NCBI GenBank assembly: GCA_016875645.1
Contig: VGPE01000083.1
Span: forward strand, 1-10,391
Reading direction: 5' to 3'
DNA: 10,391 nucleotides
Source: Chloroflexota bacterium
Lineage (GTDB): Bacteria; Chloroflexota; Limnocylindria; Limnocylindrales; CSP1-4
Below are positions 1 through 5,767 of this stretch, piece by piece. Every line of letters starts with the position of its first letter. Position 1 is the stretch's first letter. The notes beneath the pieces are model-generated. The model was not told the origin of the DNA. It saw only the letters and a list, made by a program, of their open reading frames with translations, and searched no databases. Position numbers and translations under genes: made by a program.

Positions 1-321
1 TTCGATGGCAGCGAGGTCGTCGGGCGTCAGCGGTCGGGGCAGGCGGAAGTCGTAATAGAAGCCGTTCTCGATCGCGGGTCCGATGCCGAGCTCCGTGCCC
101 GGGAACAGCTCCATGACCGCCTCGGCCATGATGTGGGCCGCGCTGTGGCGCATCGGGTCAAGGTCGGAGCCCGCCTCGGCGTCGAGGAGCTCCTCGACCG
201 AACCGCGCTCGGGTGCCGAGAAGACCTGTTCATCGTCGGCTGAGCCGAGCGCCAGCGTGGCGGCGCCCGCACCGTCGGCCGTCTGGCCGCCGTGACTGCC
301 GTGACTGCGCGATTCGCTCAT
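1..321 (-). CDS. thrS: Threonyl-tRNA synthetase, N-terminal part (continues past the window's left edge)
   Basis: ThrRS charges tRNA-Thr with threonine in the cytoplasm. Only the first 107 residues are visible. Residues 58-92 match the start of the ThrRS editing (N2) domain: an HxxxH motif at H59 and H63, then the family signature LGIGPAIENGFYYDF at 78-92. The ATG at 321 is supported by a GGAGG ribosome binding site at 330-334, 8 nt upstream. The roughly 57 residues before the editing domain are rich in Gly, Ala, Ser and Asp and do not resemble the usual TGS domain, so this looks like a TGS-less ThrRS. AlaRS has a related editing domain, but the start-proximal position, the FYYDF signature and a Thr-specific T-box leader fix the identity. 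Expression is very likely controlled by that leader. The catalytic and anticodon-binding domains lie outside the window. Confidence 0.93.
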   Translation of the reverse strand, partial: MSESRSHGSHGGQTADGAGAATLALGSADDEQVFSAPERGSVEELLDAEAGSDLDPMRHSAAHIMAEAVMELFPGTELGIGPAIENGFYYDFRLPRPLTPDDLAAIE

Positions 322-329
322 GTCGTGGA

Positions 330-334
330 CCTCC
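330..334 (-). promoter_or_regulatory. Shine-Dalgarno site of thrS
   Basis: The minus strand reads GGAGG, 8 nt before the thrS ATG. It lies just past the T-box terminator hairpin and its T-rich tail and is not part of either stem. This favours control of transcription (termination or antitermination) over sequestration of the ribosome binding site. Confidence 0.8.
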
Positions 335-337
335 GGG

Positions 338-372
338 AATCAGAAACCTCTCGTCCGACTCGGGACGAGAGG
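338..372 (-). terminator. Intrinsic terminator of the thrS T-box leader
   Basis: A perfect 10-bp stem (CCTCTCGTCC at 372-363 with GGACGAGAGG at 356-347) closes a 6-nt loop and is followed on the minus strand by TTTCTGATT. Its 5' arm includes the conserved CGTCC that also forms the 3' side of the antiterminator, so the two structures exclude each other, as in classical transcriptional T-boxes. The U-tract is imperfect, so some translational contribution cannot be excluded. Confidence 0.8.
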
Positions 373-592
373 TCAGTTGCTGCCTCCCGCGGTTCCACCC
401 GCGTTCGCGGGCGTCCTCCGGCCAACGACGCCGGCGCCCGCGCTCTCTGCACCCGCAGTATCGGGCGGATCCCGGGCCGGTTCGCCGGCCGCTCACGGGT
501 GGTGCGTCGCGGATCCGTTGCCGCCCGGGCTTTCAGCCATGACCCGGGCTCTCTGATGACGGTGATCCAGGACGCGCGTCCCGATCGACGCA
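338..592 (-). ncRNA. T-box riboswitch, threonine-specific, in the thrS leader
   Basis: This leader RNA senses uncharged tRNA-Thr and controls thrS. On the minus strand, Stem I is visible: CGGG (583-580) pairs with CCCG (499-496), GCGTC (575-571) with GACGC (508-504), and GGATC (568-564) with its complement at 516-511. The distal arm has the conserved CAGAGAG (555-549) and GGCTGAAA (538-531), held by a CCCGGG stem (548-543 with 529-524). The internal loop carries ACC at 503-501 followed by A, a Thr specifier with the usual purine after it. A GGCCGG-CGAA-CCGGCC hairpin follows. The T-box sequence GGGTGGAACCGCGG is at 400-387. The antiterminator can form by pairing CGGG (401-398) with CCCG (364-361) around a TGGA bulge. 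The base after UGG is A, which predicts a U discriminator on the cognate tRNA-Thr. The outer boundaries are approximate. Confidence 0.93.
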
Positions 593-610
593 TTCGTTCA
601 ACTGCGCGGC

Positions 611-639
611 ATGGTAGCGGATCTGAACCTCGACGCCAA
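611..639 (-). promoter_or_regulatory. Probable promoter of thrS and its T-box leader
   Basis: The minus strand has TTGGCG (639-634), a 17-nt spacer, and TACCAT (616-611), which resembles a housekeeping sigma promoter. The predicted transcript start near 604 is about 20 nt before T-box Stem I, a sensible distance. It interleaves with a divergent promoter-like sequence for cysD. Confidence 0.55.
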
Positions 640-651
640 AGCGGCTACCAT
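623..651 (+). promoter_or_regulatory. Probable promoter of the cysD operon
   Basis: TACCAT at 646-651 is a plausible -10 hexamer, with CTGAAC at 623-628 exactly 17 nt upstream as a weak -35. The -10 is the mirror image of the thrS -10: ATGGTAGC at 611-618 and GCTACCAT at 644-651 form an inverted repeat. Transcription would start near 658-660, almost directly on the ATG at 662. Confidence 0.4.
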
Positions 652-661
652 CCGCCGGACC

Positions 662-718
662 ATGGACACCCAGCCGCAGGGCCGGAGGCGGGCTCGCTCG
701 TTTCCGTCGCTCTCATGA
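662..718 (+). CDS. Possible 18-codon leader peptide overlapping the cysD start
   Basis: An ATG lies 10 nt after the cysD -10-like hexamer, so it could be the leaderless start of the operon. It encodes MDTQPQGRRRARSFPSLS. Its TGA stop (716-718) overlaps the cysD ATG (715-717) as ATGA, the arrangement used for translational coupling. The cysD ATG has no ribosome binding site at normal spacing, so coupling would explain how it is read. The peptide has no Cys or Met codons, unlike known cysteine-attenuation leaders. It may be chance, since 18 codons is short and there is no homology evidence. Confidence 0.3.
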   Translation: MDTQPQGRRRARSFPSLS

Positions 719-1671
719 CCGCCATGCGCACGGCCCGCACCGGCGCCGCGCCGTCCGCCGCGCTCGAGAGCGCCGCCGTGACTGCCCTCGACGCGCTGGA
801 GTCCGAGGCCGTCCACGTGATGCGAAAAGCAGCAGCGGAACTCGGGCGCCCCGTGCTCCTCTTCTCCGGCGGCAAGGATTCGGCGGTCCTGCTCCGCCTG
901 GCCGAGAAGGCATTTCGACCGGCGCCGTTTCCCTTCCCGATCATGCACGTGGATACCGGTCACAACTTCCCGGAGGTCCTCGCATTTCGTGATCGGCGGG
1001 TCGCGGAGCTCGGCGAGCGGCTGATCGTCGCATCGGTGGAAGAGAGCATCCGCCTTGGACGCGTCCACGAGGAGCCGGGTCCAGAACCCTCGCGGAACCG
1101 GCTTCAGACCGTGACGCTTCTCGACGCCATCCGGGCGCACGGGTTCGACGCGGTCTTCGGCGGCGGGCGACGCGACGAGGAGAAGGCGCGAGCCAAAGAA
1201 CGGATCTTCAGTGTTCGCGACGCCGAGGGTCGCTGGCAGCCGCATCGCCAACGCCCCGAGCTCTGGCATCTGTACAACGCACGGCTCGGGCCAGGCGAGC
1301 ATATGCGGGTCTTCCCGATTTCGAACTGGACTGAGCTCGACGTCTGGCGCTACGTGGCCCGTGAGCAGATCGAGCTGCCGAGCATCTACTTTGCCCACCG
1401 CCGCCAGGTGCTTCGCCGCAACGGCATGCTGCTGGCGGTCAGTGCGTTCATCCGGCCCCGCAACGGGGAGACGGCCGACGAGCGCGAGGTTCGCTATCGA
1501 ACGGTCGGCGACATGACGTGCACCGGGGCCGTTGAGTCCAGTGCCGGCACGGTCGCCGACGTGGTCCGGGAGATCGCGTCGGCGCGGATCACCGAACGCG
1601 GTGCAACGCGGGCCGACGACGGGTGTTCGGAGACGGCGATGGAAGACCGCAAGGTCGAGGGCTACTTCTGA
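715..1671 (+). CDS. cysD: Sulfate adenylyltransferase subunit 2 (ATP sulfurylase small subunit)
   Basis: CysD catalyses adenylation of sulfate to adenosine 5'-phosphosulfate (APS), driven by GTP hydrolysis on its partner CysN. The 318-residue protein is full length. The PP-loop SGGKDS is at residues 51-56, followed by the family blocks HVDTGHNFPEVLAFRD (78-93), FGGGRRDEEKARAKERIFSVRD (148-169) and PISNWTELDVWRY (201-213). The C-terminus RGATRADDG...AMEDRKVEGYF is typical. The ATG at 715 is in frame with a normal N-terminus; ATG 724 is an alternative and would give 315 residues. Neither has a clear Shine-Dalgarno sequence. The reading frame stays open far upstream, but that part lies over the T-box leader and is not coding. 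First gene of a cysD-cysN-sulfotransferase operon. The related PAPS reductases have different C-terminal motifs and are excluded. Confidence 0.95.
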   Translation: MTAMRTARTGAAPSAALESAAVTALDALESEAVHVMRKAAAELGRPVLLFSGGKDSAVLLRLAEKAFRPAPFPFPIMHVDTGHNFPEVLAFRDRRVAELGERLIVASVEESIRLGRVHEEPGPEPSRNRLQTVTLLDAIRAHGFDAVFGGGRRDEEKARAKERIFSVRDAEGRWQPHRQRPELWHLYNARLGPGEHMRVFPISNWTELDVWRYVAREQIELPSIYFAHRRQVLRRNGMLLAVSAFIRPRNGETADEREVRYRTVGDMTCTGAVESSAGTVADVVREIASARITERGATRADDGCSETAMEDRKVEGYF

Positions 1672-2944
1672 TCGCGCCCACGGCTTCGGGCAGCGGTGGA
1701 CTCCTGCGCCTTTCGACGGTCGGCTCCGTTGATGACGGCAAGAGCACGCTCATCGGCCGCCTGCTGGTCGACTCCCGGAGTGTCCTCGACGATCAGCTGG
1801 CCGCGATCGAGCTGGCAAGTCAGCGGCGCGGTCGTCAGCTTGACCTTTCCCTTCTCACCGATGGCCTGCGCGCCGAGCGCGATCAGGGCATCACGATCGA
1901 TGTCGCCTACCGCTATTTCGCAACGCCGGCACAAACATTCGTGATCGCCGACACCCCGGGTCATTTCGAGTTCACGCGCAACATGGCGACCGGCGCCTCC
2001 CTGGCCGACGTCGCGGTTGTCCTGGTGGACGTCTCAGTCGCGGCCTGGTGGAGCAGGCGCGTCGCCACGCCACCATCGCGTCGCTGTTGGGCGTGCCGAA
2101 CCTCGTGGTGTGTGTCAACAAGATGGACCTCGCGGACTACGATCGTGCGCCGTTCGACCGGATCCGCGGGGAGTTCGACGCATTCGCAGCCAATCTTCGG
2201 GAGACAGCACTCACGCACGTGCCGATCTCGGCGCTGCATGGAGACAACGTCGTCACGCGGTCGGCACGCATGCCCTGGTACACCGGGCCTGCGCTCCTCG
2301 AGTACCTCGAGCGTGTTCCGACCCGCAGTTCTGTCTCAAGCGATGCCCTGCGGCTGCCCGTGCAGCTCGTGCTCGACGCGCCTCGCGCTGCCGATGGCCC
2401 GCCTGCACGGCTGCTCGCGGGCCGGATCGAGGCAGGCTCGATCGGGGTCGGCGACCGGGTGCGATCGCTCGCCACGGGCGAGCTGGTGGAGGTCAGTCGG
2501 GTGCTCGCGTCGGGCGTCGACGTCGAGCGCGCGGAAACCGGCCTCAGCGTGGCGGTGGGACTTGCCCCGGACCCGATGTCGGGGCGGGGCGACCTCCTCG
2601 CGAGCGAACCGCTGCCGGCGCTTGCGCGCACCCTGTCTGCATGGCTCTGCTGGCTCGTGCCGCAGCCCCTCACCACCGGCTCCAGCTGGTCGATCAAGCA
2701 TCTGACCCGCACCACCCGGGCCCGCTGTACGGCGGTCAACCGGGTCCTCGATATCAACACGCACACGGGCGTCGAAGGCCGGCAGAGCGTCGGCCTCAAC
2801 GAGATCGCCCTGGTCGAGTTCCAGCTTGACGAGCCCCTCTTTGTCGACCGCTACCAGGCCAATCGAGCGACCGGGTCCTTCATCGTTCTCGACGACGTGA
2901 CCAACGACACCGCCGGCGCGGGCATGATCGAGGCCTGGCCGTGA
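1668..2944 (+). pseudogene. cysN: Sulfate adenylyltransferase subunit 1 (GTPase), interrupted by a frameshift
   Basis: CysN is the GTPase subunit that drives APS synthesis by CysD. The first frame (to about 2036) holds the P-loop GSVDDGKST, the TDGLRAERDQGITIDVAYRYF block and DTPGH. The second frame (from about 2042) continues with GLVEQARRHATIASLLG, NKMD, PISAL, beta-barrel domains with IKHLTRTTRAR, and ends TGSFIVLDDVTNDTAGAGMIEAWP. The halves are in different frames: after VLVDVS the first frame reads nonsense, and RGLVEQ resumes in the other. Family spacing (VDARKGVVEQ) is restored if the two bases GT at 2037-2038 are treated as extra. No CysC domain is fused at the C-terminus. Both halves are well conserved, so the break is recent or a sequencing error. 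The start is uncertain: a CTG at 1668 overlaps the cysD stop and has GAGGG 8 nt upstream, while a GTG at 1623 would give a 49-bp overlap with cysD. Confidence 0.88.
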
Positions 2945-4119
2945 CCGGCGGTCGGAGCGAGGGCAATCCGGTCCCCTGGTACGCGGCGAAACCCTGGATC
3001 GGGATGTCGCTTGGGGCCTGGGCGTCGTTCCTCCGTCGCAACCAGTTCCGGATCAGCGTCCGCCGGCTCCCGGACGCCTGCTGCATCACATTCGGCTCGA
3101 TGCTCCATAGCCTTGCGCGCGCGTATCAGCGCCGACGCCACGGCAGGCGGATCGCGGCGGTCCAGCCCTCACCGCCGATCTTCGTCGTCGGCCACTGGCG
3201 CTCCGGTACGACCCTGCTCCACGAACTGCTCACCCAGGATCCGAGGTCCGGCTTCGCGGACACGTTCGAGTGCTTCTGTCCGAGTGAGGCCATCTCGACG
3301 CGCTGGTTCCTCCCGCGGCTCCGGTTCCTGTTGCCCGAAAGACGGCCGATGGACGACATGCCGGTCAGCTGGAACGCGCCCCAGGAGGACGAGTGGGCGC
3401 TCGCCAACCTCGGCCTGCCCTCGCCCTATGCGTCCCTCGCCTTCCCCAACCAGGGGCTGGATCGTCGCGATGGGCTCGATGTCCGTGCGCTTTCGCCCGC
3501 GCGCCGGCGGCAATGGGCCGAAGGACTGCGCTGGTTCGTCCAGATGGTGAGCGTCCGGGTCGGCGGGCGAATCGTCCTGAAGTCACCGACGCACACTGCG
3601 CGGCTCGAAGCGATCCTCGAGGTCTTTCCCGAGGCCCGGTTCGTGCACATCGTGCGTGATCCACGGGCGGTCTACCGCTCGACGCTCCGGCTGTGGCGGA
3701 CGCTCGGTTCCCATGTCGCGCTCCAGGAGCCGACGTTCGACGGACTCGAGGAGTCGGTACTCGCGACGTACGAGGCGATGTTCCAGGCGTACGAGCGCGA
3801 CCGCCCTCGGGTGCCGGCCGGCCGCCTGGTCGAGCTGCGCTACGAAGACCTGGTCGCCGATCCGATCGGCCAGGTCCGTGGCATCTACGACGCCCTTGGT
3901 TTGGATGGGTTCGATGAGCTCGCACCGCGAATCGCGGAGTACTTCGCCGACCGGCGCGCCTACCAGGTGCACCAGTATCCGCGCGACGTCGACGTCGACG
4001 AGATCGTCGACCGCCGATGGCTCCCGTTCGTGCGGCGGTTCGGCTACCGAACTGCGGGCGAAGCGGGACCGAGCAGTCCCCGCGCGGCGAGCGTCGCGAG
4101 CATCTCGTCCGCACTCTGA
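2941..4119 (+). CDS. PAPS-dependent sulfotransferase family protein
   Basis: Transfers a sulfo group from PAPS to a hydroxyl or amine of an unknown acceptor. The 392-residue protein has the 5'-phosphosulfate binding loop at 80-92 (IFVVGHWRSGTTL) and the 3'-phosphate binding segment at 233-247 (RFVHIVRDPRAVYRS, with R239 and S247). KSPTH at 214-218 is a conserved block of this bacterial group (PF13469-like). The remainder has regular alternating structure, with C-terminal FVRRFGY. Residues 13-31 are moderately hydrophobic and might contact the membrane; there is no signal peptide. The GTG start at 2941 overlaps the cysN stop (GTGA), implying translational coupling, so the enzyme is probably made together with its PAPS supply. 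The 3' end overlaps the opposite-strand cysC by 76 bp. The acceptor (lipid, glycan or other) cannot be read from sequence. Confidence 0.88.
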   Translation: MTGGRSEGNPVPWYAAKPWIGMSLGAWASFLRRNQFRISVRRLPDACCITFGSMLHSLARAYQRRRHGRRIAAVQPSPPIFVVGHWRSGTTLLHELLTQDPRSGFADTFECFCPSEAISTRWFLPRLRFLLPERRPMDDMPVSWNAPQEDEWALANLGLPSPYASLAFPNQGLDRRDGLDVRALSPARRRQWAEGLRWFVQMVSVRVGGRIVLKSPTHTARLEAILEVFPEARFVHIVRDPRAVYRSTLRLWRTLGSHVALQEPTFDGLEESVLATYEAMFQAYERDRPRVPAGRLVELRYEDLVADPIGQVRGIYDALGLDGFDELAPRIAEYFADRRAYQVHQYPRDVDVDEIVDRRWLPFVRRFGYRTAGEAGPSSPRAASVASISSAL

Positions 4120-4604
4120 TCGGGCGAACTCCCGATCCCTCGAACCACGAGGTCCGGTGACGTCGGGCGCTCATACGAGTCACTCACCCGGGTGAATCCG
4201 GGCACATCGCCTGCCCGGGCGCGCGCGTAGAGGCCCTTGACGTCGCGTTGCTCGCACATTTCAAGTGGCGTGTCGACGAAGACCTCGACGAACGCGCGCG
4301 CTCCGATCGACTCTCGCGCCCGGCGGCGGGCCGCTTCGTACGGGCTGATCGCCGCAACGATCACCGACCCGCCATGACGCACGATTTCGCGGGCCACGAA
4401 CGCGATTCGGGCGATGTTCACGTCGCGGTCTGCCCGCGAGAACCCGAGATCGCTCGAGAGCAGCGTGCGGACCTCGTCGCCATCGAGCGTCGTCACGATG
4501 CGGCCGAGCCGCTCCAGCCGGCGAGCCAGGGCGGCCGCCGTCGCAGTCTTGCCGGCTCCACTGAGGCCGGTGAACCAGACACAGAAGCCGGCACTGTCGG
4601 TCAC
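4044..4604 (-). CDS. cysC: Adenylyl-sulfate (APS) kinase
   Basis: Phosphorylates APS to PAPS, the sulfo donor. The 186 residues are the usual length of a stand-alone kinase. Motifs in order: P-loop GLSGAGKT (13-20), LDGDEVR (40-46), GFSRADRDVNIARI (54-67), AAISPYEAARRRAR (84-97), FVDTPLEMCEQRDVKGLYARARAG (109-132), then a region ending VVRG that typically follows YERP. The start is GTG at 4604 with no Shine-Dalgarno; TAGGCT lies 8 nt upstream, so it may be leaderless. It is transcribed opposite to cysDN and the sulfotransferase gene, and its 3' end runs 76 bp into the latter, so this PAPS step can be regulated separately. Fusion to CysN, common elsewhere, is absent here. Confidence 0.95.
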   Translation of the reverse strand: MTDSAGFCVWFTGLSGAGKTATAAALARRLERLGRIVTTLDGDEVRTLLSSDLGFSRADRDVNIARIAFVAREIVRHGGSVIVAAISPYEAARRRARESIGARAFVEVFVDTPLEMCEQRDVKGLYARARAGDVPGFTRVSDSYERPTSPDLVVRGIGSSPDQSADEMLATLAARGLLGPASPAVR

Positions 4605-4612
4605 GAGTCAGA

Positions 4613-4618
4613 AGCCTA
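4613..4618 (-). promoter_or_regulatory. -10-like hexamer of cysC
   Basis: The minus strand reads TAGGCT, with 8 nt between it and the GTG start. No convincing -35 is seen at 17 nt. The spacing suits a leaderless transcript. Confidence 0.35.
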
Positions 4619-4648
4619 CGCGGACTCACCCGGAACCGCCTGATCGCC

Positions 4649-4654
4649 TATCGT
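4649..4654 (+). promoter_or_regulatory. -10-like hexamer of the luciferase-like oxidoreductase gene
   Basis: TATCGT lies 7 nt before the ATG at 4662, placing the transcript start on or next to the start codon. The G-run between them is only 1 nt from the ATG, too close to act as a ribosome binding site. A -35 is not evident. Confidence 0.35.
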
Positions 4655-4661
4655 TGGGGGC

Positions 4662-5594
4662 ATGACTGCGCCCAGCCCATCGTCGTCGCCAGTTCCTGTC
4701 CCTTCGCGCGAGCTCGCACGCCGACTCGGTCCGGTCGGGGTCTGGTCGTTCGAGCTGGACAGAATGGCCGCCAGCGACACTCGCGACTTCGCCCGCGAGA
4801 TCGAGGACCTGGGATACCCGGCCCTCTGGATCCCCGAGAGCGTCAACAGCAAGGAGGTCTTCGCGCACGCCACGTTCCTGCTGGGTGTGACGAAGCGGCT
4901 GATTGTCGCCACGGGCATCGCCAACATCTACGCCCGCGACCCGGTCGCGATGGCGAACGGCGCCCGCTTTCTCGCGGAGGCGTATCCAGGCCGGTTCGTG
5001 CTCGGCCTCGGCGTCTCGCACAAGCCGGCGGTGGAGCGGCGCGGCGGCTCGTACGGGCGGCCCGTGGAGTCGATGGCGGCCTACCTCGATGCGATGGCGG
5101 CCGCGGCCTACGTGGGCCCGGCGGCGACTGAGCCGGCGGCGATCCTGCTCGCCGCGCTGGGACCGAAGATGCTGGAACTCGCCGGCGCGCGGACGGCTGG
5201 GGCGCATCCGTACCTCTCCCTGCCGGCTCACGCAGCGTTCGCGCGCGAACACGCAGGGGCGGACGCAGTCGTGGCGTTCGAGCAGGCGGCCGTGATCGAG
5301 CCCGAGGCGGGCGCGGCCCGGGTGGTCGCCCGCAACCACATGCGGCGCTACCTTCGCCTCGAGAACTACGCCAACAACCTCCGGCGAATGGGCGTCACGG
5401 ATGAGGATCTGACCGGCGAGGGCTCCGACCGGCTGGTTGACTCGATCGTGGCCTGGGGCTCGGTGGACGCGGTGGCCGGACGCGTGCGATCGCTGCTCGC
5501 CACGGGTGCCGACCACGTCTGCATCCAGGCGCTCCCGACGGAGCGACTGTCGCAGATCGCGCAGTTGCGGGCGCTCGCGGCGGTGTTGCTGTAG
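4662..5594 (+). CDS. Luciferase-like (LLM class) F420-dependent oxidoreductase, TIGR03620-like
   Basis: A 310-residue TIM-barrel flavin/F420 oxidoreductase of the bacterial luciferase superfamily. Family features seen: GPVGVWSFELDRM (23-35), an IEDLGYPALWIPES strand-loop near residue 50, TFLLGVTKRLIVATGIANIYARDPVAMANGA near 70-100, then PGRFVLGLGVSHKP and SYGRPVESMAAYLDAM, which fit the TIGR03620 subgroup from F420-producing bacteria. The C-terminal part has AHPYLSLPAHAAFAREHAG and ends in the usual WGSVDAVAGRVRSLLATGADHVCIQAL. It therefore probably uses F420 rather than FMN, but the substrate is unknown. Divergent from cysC across 57 bp, and convergent with the tRNA-Val gene, 35 bp beyond its stop. 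No Shine-Dalgarno; the start is probably leaderless. No functional link to the sulfation genes is evident beyond adjacency. Confidence 0.85.
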   Translation: MTAPSPSSSPVPVPSRELARRLGPVGVWSFELDRMAASDTRDFAREIEDLGYPALWIPESVNSKEVFAHATFLLGVTKRLIVATGIANIYARDPVAMANGARFLAEAYPGRFVLGLGVSHKPAVERRGGSYGRPVESMAAYLDAMAAAAYVGPAATEPAAILLAALGPKMLELAGARTAGAHPYLSLPAHAAFAREHAGADAVVAFEQAAVIEPEAGAARVVARNHMRRYLRLENYANNLRRMGVTDEDLTGEGSDRLVDSIVAWGSVDAVAGRVRSLLATGADHVCIQALPTERLSQIAQLRALAAVLL

Positions 5595-5629
5595 GCGCGG
5601 CGGACTGGAGGCCGGCCGTCAGGGGGAAG

Positions 5630-5706
5630 TGGTGGGCGACACTGGACTCGAACCAGTGACCTCTTGCATGTCAAGCAAGTGCTCTAACCAGCTGAGCTAG
5701 CCGCCC
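5630..5706 (-). tRNA. tRNA-Val(GAC), CCA encoded
   Basis: The minus strand folds into a complete cloverleaf. The acceptor stem GGGCGGC pairs with GTCGCCC (one G-U pair). The D arm is GCTC/GAGC. The anticodon arm CTTGC/GCAAG encloses the loop TTGACAT, so the anticodon is GAC (valine). The variable loop is AGGTC, and the T arm ACTGG/CCAGT encloses TTCGAGT. The discriminator A (5633) is followed directly by an encoded CCA (5632-5630). It reads the Val codons GTC and GTT. Confidence 0.97.
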
Positions 5707-5718
5707 GAGCGCTCGCGA

Positions 5719-5724
5719 ATCATA
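5719..5724 (-). promoter_or_regulatory. -10 element of the tRNA-Val gene
   Basis: The minus strand reads TATGAT, one base from consensus, with 12 nt between it and the mature tRNA 5' end. No strong -35 is seen. The distance is normal for a tRNA promoter with a short 5' leader. Confidence 0.5.
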
Positions 5725-5767
5725 GCGCAGGACCGCTGGCTCACCGACGCTGGCCGGCCAACCGAGG

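Noticed and set aside
292..714. Upstream open extension of the cysD frame, about 140 extra codons
   Set aside because: It lies over the T-box leader and promoters of thrS, its translation resembles no protein, and CysD is complete from 715.
598..1398. Long open frame on the minus strand opposite cysD
   Set aside because: A shadow of high-GC codon bias; cysD on the plus strand has clear motifs and the antisense translation has none.
2030..2048. Programmed -1 frameshift in cysN
   Set aside because: No X-XXY-YYZ slippery sequence or evident downstream pseudoknot, and CysN is not known to be made this way.
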